Source: Paenibacillus pinisoli (lineage in GTDB: Bacteria; Bacillota; Bacilli; Paenibacillales; Paenibacillaceae). Taken from it: a DNA stretch of 64,000 nt. Both the position numbers and the translations under genes were made by a program. Within the stretch, counting starts at the first letter, position 1, and every line of letters begins with the position of its first letter. The notes beneath the pieces are model-generated. The model saw only the letters and a list, made by a program, of their open reading frames with translations, searched no databases and was not told the DNA's origin. The DNA lies in the NCBI RefSeq assembly GCF_003605435.1, contig NZ_QXQB01000001.1, positions 558,001 to 622,000 of the forward strand. Reading direction: 5' to 3'. Of the stretch, positions 31,750 through 40,010 are shown piece after piece.

Positions 31750-32574
31750 TTACTGATTAATCGCAAATACTCCGATTGCTTCTCCGGTCTGGCCCATCCA
31801 CAGCGCTCCTTCGCCAACCATAACGCCCTTCCAATTGATGAAGAGTTGAACGGCTTCGACTTTTTGAGCCAGCAGCTTCTTCTTTACGCTAGCCGTCATG
31901 ATTTTATCATACTTGGACATAAAATCTCTTTTGGATATAATTTCAACCGTTTTGTCTTTGCTGTTCACTGTCAGCGGATATGTCATGCTGCCCGCCACTG
32001 CGGCTTTATTGCCTTTGCGAACGTCGTTTTGAAGCTTGGTTAGGAAATGCTCGAATTCCGCTGCGCTCCTGATCCCTGCAACCTCGTACGGATTATTGAT
32101 GATATTGACCGCAATCACGCCGAGCTTATTATTTTGCTTGCCGATCCACAGATCACCTTCGCCCGCCATGATGCCCTTCCAGTTCACGAACACCTTGTCT
32201 TCAGCTTGCGCTAACAGCTGATCTCGCACGCGGGCCGTGAAGATGCGATCGTAATTTTGGATAAACTCATCCTTATTGTGAATGACCACTTGTTTGTTGT
32301 CCTGATTCCAATTCATCGGGTAAGCAATCAGCTTGGCTGCGTCCTCTGGCTTATTTTCCTTTACAGCCTTCTGGAGTTGGGCAAAATAAGTGGTGAATTC
32401 CTTCGGATCGTCAATGCCAGCAACATAATAGGGATTCTTGCTGTCCGATAACGCGGCAGGAGCGGGCGCTACTACACGGCTGCTTTGCGCAGCCCAAGCT
32501 TGCCCGGAGAAAGTTGCCAGTACGGCTGTAATGCTAAGAATGACTGCGGCTTTTTTCACGTTATTGTTATTCAT
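31750..32574 (-). CDS. Secreted protein with two related domains
   Basis: The ATG at 32572-32574 follows GGAGGT and opens a signal peptide (NNNNVKKAAVILSITAVLAT then FSGQAWA, cut before AQSS). The mature part is a tandem duplication of about 105 residues. Each half opens NPYxVAGI, then an amphipathic helix, SxxYPxxxN, HNKDEFIQNYDRIFTARVRD or the matching KRDFMSKYDKIMTASVKKKL, and ends VNWKGIMAGEGDLWIG or INWKGVMVGEGALWMG. The pattern suggests an NTF2/SnoaL-like cone fold with a dimer built into one chain. The function is unknown. Confidence 0.75.
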   Translation of the reverse strand: MNNNNVKKAAVILSITAVLATFSGQAWAAQSSRVVAPAPAALSDSKNPYYVAGIDDPKEFTTYFAQLQKAVKENKPEDAAKLIAYPMNWNQDNKQVVIHNKDEFIQNYDRIFTARVRDQLLAQAEDKVFVNWKGIMAGEGDLWIGKQNNKLGVIAVNIINNPYEVAGIRSAAEFEHFLTKLQNDVRKGNKAAVAGSMTYPLTVNSKDKTVEIISKRDFMSKYDKIMTASVKKKLLAQKVEAVQLFINWKGVMVGEGALWMGQTGEAIGVFAINQ

Positions 32575-33323
32575 AGTGGATACCTCCAAGTGGTTTATAC
32601 TCGGAAGTATACAGAGATGATGTGTCCGGCGGGTGTACGGATGGTAAGGAATAGCGGGTATTTTTTTCACAGGCAATTGACATATGATCGTTGCATTCAT
32701 TGTCCCAAGGAAACAGCTCTTCGTGACCCATGTCCAACGGTATTTATAAGGGTGAATGATTGATATATAAATTTAAATATAATATCCCCATATTTATATA
32801 TTTCAAAAACATGTTAGAACTATAGTTAAAAAATCCTATAGAACTTGTTACTAATTGCCATGCCGATTCTCAAGATACAATTACGGCCTAGTAATTAATT
32901 CACTAGTCTATAGAGCGTTACAGCAAAAATGGCGATATTTCCTGGCTAAAACTAATTTTTCAATCAACTGAAACCTTCACTAATGCGTGGAGGGAAAGGG
33001 TTATAGAAATAGAATCAGCGGAATATGTTTTAGTATTTGAAGTTTTATTATCTCTTATGATTTAGTAAATGACTTGGAGACAATTTTATTAAATTATTAC
33101 GTTTCGTTTTCCACAATATTTATTTATCTGCGCTAATTATTCTAGTAATCTCATAGAATTTAGCTCTTTAAATAATGAGCTTTTTTGTGGATCTCTTTTT
33201 TTACTGATCTTGAGAAGAATATCGTTTTGAATCCCAGTCTGCCAGTTACAAAATAATATGATTCCTTTTCAAGTGACATCTAGAATTCATTACTTGATTT
33301 CAATAGAGGGAGTGTTTGACAAA
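32575..33323. other. 750-bp gap at the left edge of the AT-rich island
   Basis: Base composition turns strongly AT-rich from about 32760. On the + strand 32907-33065 reads open as YSKNGDISWLKLIFQSTETF then TNAWRERVIEIESAEYVLVF and ends at a stop, but has no start codon. A + strand terminator follows at 33162. This looks like the tail of a lost gene. Nothing else is recognisable. Confidence 0.45.
33162..33187 (+). terminator. Small intrinsic terminator
   Basis: AGCTC (33162-33166) pairs with GAGCT (33177-33181), followed by TTTTTT. It points rightward although no intact + strand gene precedes it, which supports the idea of a gene remnant at 32907-33065. Confidence 0.5.
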
Positions 33324-34196
33324 TTAGTCAATCAGTTTTATGGCTTCTGTTATGCCATTAATTCGCCTGTGTTTATCAATAGCGTTTATGTACTTATCAA
33401 TATCTATCTTAACAGTTTTCTTGAAAATTTGATTTGTCTTCCCATTTGACTTTTCAATAATTATTAAATCAATAGTTTCAATCTCATATTCTGAATCAAT
33501 CTTATGATTAGCTAAATATAATTCGATTTCATAAAAGCCATCTTTTAATTTTGGAGTTATTATATAATCTTTATATTGAAAGAACTCACTGTTATTAATG
33601 CTGTTTATCATTTCTGATTTAAAGGGAGAATAATACAGCTTGTTTCTAAAAATTCTAATGCTTTTTTGCATATTGAGAAATCCATAAGGAAGATTGTATT
33701 TGTTAATATATTTATAATAATATCCTTCAGCTTTAATAAACGTATCGAGCATGGATGAGAACGTCTTTTCAGTAAAATCAATACATGTAATTCTTCTAAT
33801 CTCATTATAAAGTACCACTGGATAATCCTTGATTAATCCAACAATTTCATTGCTTCTATTCTTATTTCTATGCTTTGAACTTCCACCAAATTTCGATGGA
33901 TTGCCCAGAGGGCAATCGTCATATGCTTCTTGACTATACTCAGCTAAATTAGTAACGCTATACTTGCAATGCTTTGCATGTACAGGCATTTTATTCTTAT
34001 TCTTATCCAAGGTTTTATCAACATAAAGATTAACAATAATAATAGGATTTTTACAAGCAGGACAAACTGCATAATATTTCATCACTTTATTTACTTCAAC
34101 ATAAAAGGGATCTGTCTTTCTAGTTTTGTATTCATAATTCTTCACTGTTAGCTCTATTGGTCTGTCATCATGCTGGTTTATTTGAAATACGTCCAT
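33324..34196 (-). CDS. Unknown protein with a Cys/His cluster (290 aa), AT-rich island
   Basis: GAGGAGG precedes the ATG at 34194-34196. The N-terminal third has a possible zinc site: CPAC (Cys45, Cys48), HAKHC (His73, His76, Cys77) and DCPLG (Cys95). The middle is basic and polar (SSKHRNKNRSNE, then IRRITCIDFTEKTFSSMLDT). The C-terminal 90 residues alternate strands (KDYIITPKLKDGFYEIELYL). Nucleic-acid binding would fit the composition but is a guess. It is the second gene of the leftward island pair, 145 bp after the HEPN-motif gene, with its own possible promoter. I recognise no family. Codon use is far more AT-rich than the flanking chromosome, pointing to transfer. Confidence 0.75.
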   Translation of the reverse strand: MDVFQINQHDDRPIELTVKNYEYKTRKTDPFYVEVNKVMKYYAVCPACKNPIIIVNLYVDKTLDKNKNKMPVHAKHCKYSVTNLAEYSQEAYDDCPLGNPSKFGGSSKHRNKNRSNEIVGLIKDYPVVLYNEIRRITCIDFTEKTFSSMLDTFIKAEGYYYKYINKYNLPYGFLNMQKSIRIFRNKLYYSPFKSEMINSINNSEFFQYKDYIITPKLKDGFYEIELYLANHKIDSEYEIETIDLIIIEKSNGKTNQIFKKTVKIDIDKYINAIDKHRRINGITEAIKLID

Positions 34197-34296
34197 TATT
34201 GGGCCTCCTCATAAAACATAGTATATTTAAGTGCTCTAAATTCCGTGAAAGTTAATATACGAATACATCTTTCTACCAATGACATAACGAAAACAT

Positions 34297-34313
34297 ACAG
34301 AATGTTCTGTCAA
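34297..34313 (-). promoter_or_regulatory. Palindrome overlapping a -35-like hexamer
   Basis: ACAGAATGTTCTGT (34297-34310; arms ACAGAA and TTCTGT) overlaps TTGACA read on the - strand (34308-34313). It lies in the gap before the 290-aa gene, with no clean -10 at 17 bases. It may be an operator. Confidence 0.4.
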
Positions 34314-34341
34314 TTATAAAATAAGAGTAGTATCCCAAATT

Positions 34342-36285
34342 TCACTCATTCAAATTCTTGATTTCAGCGGATGTGCAAAAATCATCATTTATTTTTATAA
34401 GTGTAATAATAAAAAGTCTTAGAAATATAAAATAGTTTTGATAGTGTAACCCTTCATCTCCCCCGCAATTAGGTTGTGTATGGCTATAACGATTCCTCAA
34501 ATCTAATCCATTATTAAATTTTGACTTGTTGAGAATATAATTCATATAGTCTTGTTCTGGTCTGGAGAATAGTGTGCTTTCAAATTCAACCACATTCTTG
34601 ATCTTTAATTCTTCTAGTATACTTCTACTATGATTAGAATATTTCCAATAAACAGCCATGTCATTCTTATACAAATCATAAAGAATTACAATAAGATGCC
34701 TATCATAGAAAACAATCGACTCATCTTTATTTATCAAAAGATATTTTCGTTCAATAAGCCATCTAATATTTGAAAGATTATAATCTCGAACTTCATTTAT
34801 TTTGAGTTCTTTTTCTAACAATAGTTTATAAAGATTGCTATAGGATTCCCCTGTCTTATGATAAAAACCTAAACCGCTCTGATCCGAAAAAAGTAAAAAC
34901 ATCACTGTTTCAAACTCTTGCCCAATACCATAAACAAACTTTTTATCGACCAAAGATGAAATGTTTTTATAAATAAGATGTTCAGAACGTATCTCAAGTA
35001 GTTCAAAATCAATATTTCCCTCTTCGACAAACAAATCAAATTGCTTTAAAACTGATTCCAATCCTGGCATAATACTAGTGCATTTTTCAAGATAAGTTGA
35101 ATCTATTGAAGGCAATTTCACTTTGAAGTTATGAGCATCGAATTCATTCGAAAGATAATTTTCAAAAAACCATTCGATAACTTCCTCTAATCTTATGCCA
35201 TTTCTGAATAAGTGATTATAATACCCAGCCATTTGAAGTAGTGATAAAGCATTTTTCTGTTCAAATGCAAAACCCACATTATAAGCATTTTGGGAAGTTG
35301 TTGATAAAAAACGTTCAAACACACCCATTTCACTCGTTTTATTAACGTGTGTGCACCGCATTTGTAAATCTACAAATTCAAATAAATAAATGAAATTATT
35401 TAGCAGGGTTGCATAATCAGAATTATTTTCGATCCATTTTGAACTATACGTTATAGTTAAAGAATGTTCTTTATGACTCATTATTACTTCCTCATCTTGA
35501 GTCCCGGAAAAACCAACACTCGTTTCCATAGGTATACCTGAGTTCTCTCCAAATAAAACCTTTTCTTGTTCTTCTGCTTTCCTTTTTGATCTCAAGATAG
35601 TCTTCGGTAAAATTTCAAGCTTATCCTTACTACTTTGAATATTGGCAATAAGGCGAAGATAATTCAAATTAGGATCTTCACTATCTATATAGTTATTGAT
35701 AATAGTCTCTTTATCTAAATTGCTTAATTCTTTAGGAAAATAAATGGGGCCTATCTCTCGATGGTGCTTTACTTCATATTTGTCTAAAAGTATGTGAGCA
35801 GATAAAGTATCAGTAAGCATCTTTTCTCTAATAATCTTTCCGAAGTAGTCTGTTATATTTCTACACTTTAGTAATTCTCGCAGCGTTACTCTAGACATAT
35901 CCATAAACTTTTGAAAAGACTCTTCTGTAATGTTCACATACACTTTTAATTTATCAAATAGTTCCCAAAAATCATCCTTATAATTAAACTCAACTTCGTT
36001 ATAAATACTAAGTAGACTAATATCATCAATTGACTTAACAAATCTAGCAACATTCCCAAAGTATTTATTCACAAACGTTTGCAAACGCTCAATAATTTCC
36101 GGCGTCCACTCTACAAGAAAAATTTTATTATCTAAGTATTTTTTAGTATTATAAAGTTCAATAAAGTCATTAATATCTTTTGCCTCTTTTAAACCTGTAT
36201 CGTAATGATCAATTAGAGCTATACATTTTCCAAGATTATTCCCATACGTTAGGTCATTACTTGAATAATATTTCACTCTTTCCAT
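34342..36285 (-). CDS. Large protein with C-terminal HEPN-like RNxxxH motif (647 aa), AT-rich island
   Basis: The ATG at 36283-36285 has AAGGGGA eight bases upstream; an opening 13 codons earlier is less likely. Near the C-terminus lies LRNRYSHTQPN (residues about 596-606), an RNxxxH motif, followed by a hydrophobic helix (YFIFLRLFIITLIKI). This is the arrangement of HEPN ribonuclease domains and, as far as I recall, of the DUF4209 family. The first 590 residues are helical with no motif I can name. HEPN proteins are typical toxins and abortive-infection effectors. Coupling to the Cys/His protein downstream, an AT-rich transferred island and isolation from housekeeping genes suggest a defence cassette. 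Function unproven. Confidence 0.75.
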   Translation of the reverse strand: MERVKYYSSNDLTYGNNLGKCIALIDHYDTGLKEAKDINDFIELYNTKKYLDNKIFLVEWTPEIIERLQTFVNKYFGNVARFVKSIDDISLLSIYNEVEFNYKDDFWELFDKLKVYVNITEESFQKFMDMSRVTLRELLKCRNITDYFGKIIREKMLTDTLSAHILLDKYEVKHHREIGPIYFPKELSNLDKETIINNYIDSEDPNLNYLRLIANIQSSKDKLEILPKTILRSKRKAEEQEKVLFGENSGIPMETSVGFSGTQDEEVIMSHKEHSLTITYSSKWIENNSDYATLLNNFIYLFEFVDLQMRCTHVNKTSEMGVFERFLSTTSQNAYNVGFAFEQKNALSLLQMAGYYNHLFRNGIRLEEVIEWFFENYLSNEFDAHNFKVKLPSIDSTYLEKCTSIMPGLESVLKQFDLFVEEGNIDFELLEIRSEHLIYKNISSLVDKKFVYGIGQEFETVMFLLFSDQSGLGFYHKTGESYSNLYKLLLEKELKINEVRDYNLSNIRWLIERKYLLINKDESIVFYDRHLIVILYDLYKNDMAVYWKYSNHSRSILEELKIKNVVEFESTLFSRPEQDYMNYILNKSKFNNGLDLRNRYSHTQPNCGGDEGLHYQNYFIFLRLFIITLIKINDDFCTSAEIKNLNE

Positions 36286-37179
36286 ATTTCTATTCCCCTT
36301 GTCTATAAAGTGTTTTATCGACATAGCTCATGGAAATACAAAATTCTGCTAGCGCTTATGCGCGAGCTTTTTATTTTAGGCTAATAAAAGTCATGTTTGA
36401 TTATGCACTCAAAAAGAACATATACCTCGTTCTATCTATACTTCACTTAGATAGAGAATTGCTCGCAGTTAAGAATTCAACTTGGATTTTTTCTGTGGGA
36501 ATATAGGTCTAGTTCACTGTCCCATCAAAAATACATCTTTTTGGATATGGTCCAATCATGTTTATAAATCATTATGTCAGCACCTTATTTTCTAAAAATG
36601 AAGGTTGCTACAAATAATTTTTATCTAATATTGAACCTTTAACTCAGTGAGCTTTCACAGATAATTCCAGCGAAATGAATTTCTCTAAAAATTTCTGCAT
36701 TTGATATTTTCCGTTATTTAAATAAGTATATTATATCATAAAAATAGAGGCTTCTAGAACTTGCTCCAGGAGCTCCGTAAGACTATTCTAATCTAAATTA
36801 CCTAAAACAAACCGCTAATTCTACCCAATCACCTGTCCAATTTTACATAATCCACTCCACCAAACTATTCAATACTCGTAATTCCTTAAACTGCTCCAAT
36901 TGGGCGGATACGGGCTTCAATCTCTTAAACTTCTCTAAAGCGAATTGCTCAGGTTTTCTTACAGGATAGATTTCTATAGATGGACAGCAGCCTATTGATC
37001 TCCTCCAACTTAAATCCGATTTCCTGCACGCGCTTAACTAAATGTTCTTAACCGTACCATACGTATATACTCGGTAACGCTGATACCATTCCCCCCCTAA
37101 AAGTTACAGACCTGAAAAAAAATTCTCCTACAAGAGCTCTATCCATCCCGGCGATCAATATCGCTTCTTAAATATAAAA
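36286..37179. other. 900-bp AT-rich gap upstream of the HEPN-motif gene
   Basis: A hairpin GCTAGCGC-TTAT-GCGCGAGC with a following TTTTT lies near 36347-36370 and would terminate rightward transcription or act as a leader structure for the leftward gene. A possible leftward promoter (TTGAGT near 36405) lies beyond it. From 36843 a MerR-like gene relic is seen. I find no intact gene in 36430-36840. Confidence 0.45.
36843..37044 (-). pseudogene. Remnant of a MerR-family regulator
   Basis: Reading leftward, HLVKRVQEIGFKLEEINRLL then SIYRNLSC matches the helix following the winged HTH of MerR proteins (the FIxRAQELGFSLEEIxxLL stretch). After a stop the next frame continues as QFALEKFKRLKPVSAQLEQF then KELRVLNSLVEWIM. 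The N-terminal DNA-binding helices are gone apart from a weak TEYIR stretch. Several shifts and stops make it clearly dead. Confidence 0.5.
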
Positions 37180-37210
37180 ACAACCCGCATCCTGAAAGGA
37201 CACGGGCTGT
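37173..37210 (-). terminator. Terminator of the CBS-domain gene
   Basis: On the - strand ACAGCCCGTGTCCT pairs with AGGATGCGGGTTGT (three wobbles) and runs into TTTTATATT. It marks the right border of the AT-rich island. Confidence 0.75.
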
Positions 37211-37227
37211 CGTGGCTTGCATACCGA

Positions 37228-37632
37228 TCAATCGGTAATCGTGCTCGTATAATATTCGATAATGTCTTTGCGGCGAATAATGCCAATGAAGATCTGGTTC
37301 TCGTCTACGACAGGAACAAAATTTTGGTCAGCTGCCAGCTCCAGCATATCTTCGAAGTCCGCCCCGATCGCCACGCATTCATTGCGCGTCCGGCATTTGA
37401 TTTCATGCACCTTGACGCTGTCGAGATTTTGAAAGCCGAGGCCTTCCGTATACTTCATCTTCCAAAGCAGGTCGCCTTCAGATAACGTGAATACATACTT
37501 GCCATCTCCGTCGATGACAGGAATAGCAGTGTACTGCGTCTTTTCTAATATTTCAAGGGCCGTCTGCAGGTGGTCGGAGAATTGAATATAGGCCACTTTG
37601 TTTTTGGGAAATAAAAAATCGGATATTTGCAT
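37228..37632 (-). CDS. CBS-domain protein (CbpB/DarB-like)
   Basis: The 134-residue protein is a pair of CBS motifs: KVAYIQFSDHLQTALEILEK then TQYTAIPVIDGDGKY in the first, and DMLELAADQNFVPVVDENQI then FIGIIRRKDIIEYY in the second. Size and both halves resemble YkuL (DarB/CbpB), which binds cyclic di-AMP and signals to Rel and pyruvate carboxylase in Bacillus. Conservation of the nucleotide site cannot be judged by eye. It is a single gene closed by a terminator and sits right next to the AT-rich island. Confidence 0.75.
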   Translation of the reverse strand: MQISDFLFPKNKVAYIQFSDHLQTALEILEKTQYTAIPVIDGDGKYVFTLSEGDLLWKMKYTEGLGFQNLDSVKVHEIKCRTRNECVAIGADFEDMLELAADQNFVPVVDENQIFIGIIRRKDIIEYYTSTITD

Positions 37633-37845
37633 CGATTACTGCTCCCTTCTACCGAATCCCAACATCTTGAGTGTCGCAAGATAAATGTGTATGTATCTAG
37701 TTTAGCATACCCCGGCAGTCAATAAAAACCCCATCCGGGAAATAAGCGGACCATCACTCAACATCCCCTGCAGACGCTAGCCTTGATCAGTCAGAAAGAG
37801 CTGCATGAATGACTCCTTACGCCATGAAAAAGTTATCCACAGCTA

Positions 37846-39063
37846 TTATCTGTTGTTTTCATTTTCAAAAAAATCATAAGCCCATAGCAGCAAAGCAAGC
37901 CCGCTGGCCGCGGCCCCCAGCCAGCATACTCCGGCCCACCCCGCCCAAGCATATGTCCAGGTTGACGCAATTGAGCCTGCAGCGCTGCCAATGGAATAGA
38001 AAATCATATATGCCGCAGTCAATCTGCTCTGCGCCTCGGGACGCGCCTTATAGATTAAGCTCTGGTTCGTCACATGCACCGCTTGCACGGCCAGATCCAG
38101 CAAAATAACCCCCGCAACTAGATACCAAATGGAGCGATACACTAGCCCAATCGGCACCCAGGAGATCAGCAGAATGGCCAAGGAGATGCCGCTGACCATT
38201 CTTGCATACCCGAGATCCGCCAATCTGCCGGAGAAAGAAGCAGCAAGCGCCCCCGCCACACCGGCCAGACCAAAAGCGCCGATCGCTGTATGCGACAAGG
38301 ATAGCGGCGCGCTGCTTAATGGCAGCACCATCGCCGTCCACAATATGCTGAAAGCAGCAAATATGAGCATAGCCAGCAGAGCACGGATTCTCAGGATCGG
38401 CAGCTCACGGTACAGCTGAAACACCGATAAAACAATACGGACATAGCTGAGTCCCACTTGTTTTGATTCTTGTTTGGGCAGCAGCAGATACAACGCTATG
38501 CTGCCCAGCAAAGTAAGAACAGCCGAAAAAGCATACACCGAGCGCCAGCCGAGCCAGTCATTCAACGTCCCTGCGATCGTACGGGCAAGCAGAATCCCAA
38601 TCACAATTCCGCTGGTGACGAGCCCTACCGTGCGCCCCCGTTCCGATGGAGCGCTGAAAGCGGCAGCCGCAGCCACCATCGTCTGAGCCGCCACTGCCAG
38701 CAGACCGACGATGGCAATGCCTGCATACAGCACGGCAGTCGAATGCGATACCGCCACTGTCAATAACGCGCCAGCAGACAAGAGCATCTGCACCGCAATA
38801 AGCTTGCGGCGATTGAACAGGTCTCCCATAGGCACCAGAAGCAATAAGCCGGCCGCATAAAAAACTTGTGTAACCGTCACAACGACGCCAATAGCGGATG
38901 GCGCAATAACAAAGTCGCGGGCAATAGAGTCTAGCAATGGCTGCGCATAATAAATATTGGCGACCGAAAGTCCGCTGCATAAGGCCAATAAGAGAATAAC
39001 CGTACGAGCCAACATGGGCTCAGCAGCTTTGGAGCTTTGGACTTGATAGGAAGACTTCATCAT
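37846..39063 (-). CDS. Major facilitator superfamily transporter
   Basis: The 405-residue protein has twelve predicted spans with the MFS loop motif between spans 2 and 3 (GDLFNRRKLIAVQMLL) and DWLGWRSVYAFSAVL, typical of the drug:proton antiporter group. AAAGGGG places the start at the ATG-ATG at 39058-39063. It is divergent from a TetR regulator. A 19-bp operator near its start is repeated before the regulator gene, so its expression is probably repressed by that protein and induced by a substrate. Confidence 0.88.
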   Translation of the reverse strand: MMKSSYQVQSSKAAEPMLARTVILLLALCSGLSVANIYYAQPLLDSIARDFVIAPSAIGVVVTVTQVFYAAGLLLLVPMGDLFNRRKLIAVQMLLSAGALLTVAVSHSTAVLYAGIAIVGLLAVAAQTMVAAAAAFSAPSERGRTVGLVTSGIVIGILLARTIAGTLNDWLGWRSVYAFSAVLTLLGSIALYLLLPKQESKQVGLSYVRIVLSVFQLYRELPILRIRALLAMLIFAAFSILWTAMVLPLSSAPLSLSHTAIGAFGLAGVAGALAASFSGRLADLGYARMVSGISLAILLISWVPIGLVYRSIWYLVAGVILLDLAVQAVHVTNQSLIYKARPEAQSRLTAAYMIFYSIGSAAGSIASTWTYAWAGWAGVCWLGAAASGLALLLWAYDFFENENNR

Positions 39064-39098
39064 GTTAACCCCTTTCCGAAAAAGTACAGCTGCGATAC

Positions 39099-39117
39099 TT
39101 TTTTGTACCAATCGGTA
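39099..39117 (-). promoter_or_regulatory. TetR-type operator at the MFS gene
   Basis: On the - strand the site reads ATACCGATTGGTACAAAAA with the palindromic core TACCGATTGGTA. It matches the site at 39305-39323 at 18 of 19 bases and overlaps the presumed MFS promoter. Confidence 0.65.
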
Positions 39118-39304
39118 TATAATATGTTATGTAGAATACGCCACACCTCTCGCCGTGTCAATAGGGATCTATGGTGACCAACAGGAAGCTCAAGGTAAAG
39201 ATCCGCTAACCGTCAGCCAAAAATCTATTATTCCACTTTCAATAGGCCAATGAAGCTCATATCCCCAGTTGACAATATACCTGCTAACAACTACGATATA
39301 ATAA

Positions 39305-39323
39305 ATACCGATTGATACAAAAA
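39305..39323 (+). promoter_or_regulatory. TetR-type operator at the tetR gene
   Basis: ATACCGATTGATACAAAAA lies about ten bases before the TetR start, in opposite orientation to its twin at 39099-39117. It points to autoregulation. Confidence 0.65.
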
Positions 39324-39333
39324 GGTGATCTTT

Positions 39334-39927
39334 ATGGTGAGACAACGTGAATTTGATACGGATAAGGCTCTTGATGCGGCAATGCGCATTTTTTGGGAAA
39401 AGGGATATGAAGCATCCTCGCTCCGGGATCTGACGGGCGGAATGGGCATTCAGCGTCCCAGCTTATACGGGGCTTTCGGAGATAAGATGGAGCTGTTCGA
39501 GACTGCGCTTCGCCGCTACAACGCATGGCATGCTTCTCAAGTGAAGTCGCGGCTTCAAAAGGGAGTGTCGGTGAAGGCGGCATTTCGGGAGCTGTTCGAG
39601 CATATCGGGACAGAGGAGAATAGCAAGTCAGATATTCATCGGGGCTGTTTTTGCATTAATACCATGGTTGAGCTTGCTCCCCATGATTCCAAATTCGCCG
39701 TTCTGACGCGCGAGCATCAGATGTACCTGGCAGCTATATTCCAGGAGGTTATCGAGCATGGACAGCTGACAGGGGAGCTGTCGGAGACGCTTCGTGCCGA
39801 AGCTATGGCCCAATCCCTGGTCGTCTCCATGATCGGACTAACGGTCATGGTCAAGGCCAAGCCAGATCATGCCTTCATCAGGCAAAGCATCGATATGGCC
39901 TTATCCTTGCTGGATGCAGGAAAGTAA
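39334..39927 (+). CDS. TetR/AcrR-family regulator
   Basis: The 197-residue protein has an N-terminal HTH (FDTDKALDAAMRIFWEKGYE then ASSLRDLTGGMGIQRPSLYG AFGDK, read in two parts) typical of TetR proteins, followed by a helical ligand domain (GCFCINTMVELAPHDSKFAV). The ATG at 39334 is preferred since AAAGGTG lies nine bases upstream. It is divergent from the MFS gene and shares its operator sequence, so it most likely represses both genes. The C-terminal domain resembles the YcnC-like group, which respond to small reactive compounds. Confidence 0.88.
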   Translation: MVRQREFDTDKALDAAMRIFWEKGYEASSLRDLTGGMGIQRPSLYGAFGDKMELFETALRRYNAWHASQVKSRLQKGVSVKAAFRELFEHIGTEENSKSDIHRGCFCINTMVELAPHDSKFAVLTREHQMYLAAIFQEVIEHGQLTGELSETLRAEAMAQSLVVSMIGLTVMVKAKPDHAFIRQSIDMALSLLDAGK

Positions 39928-39949
39928 TGAGCTCCTTAACACACGCCAA

Positions 39950-39984
39950 AAACGACCGTCCTCTATATTGGAGAACGGTCGTTT
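39950..39984. terminator. Bidirectional terminator
   Basis: AAACGACCGT (39950-39959) and ACGGTCGTTT (39975-39984) form a stem between the converging TetR and dehydrogenase genes. Confidence 0.8.
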
Positions 39985-40010
39985 AACGTTGCTATTAGGA
40001 GACAACTTAG

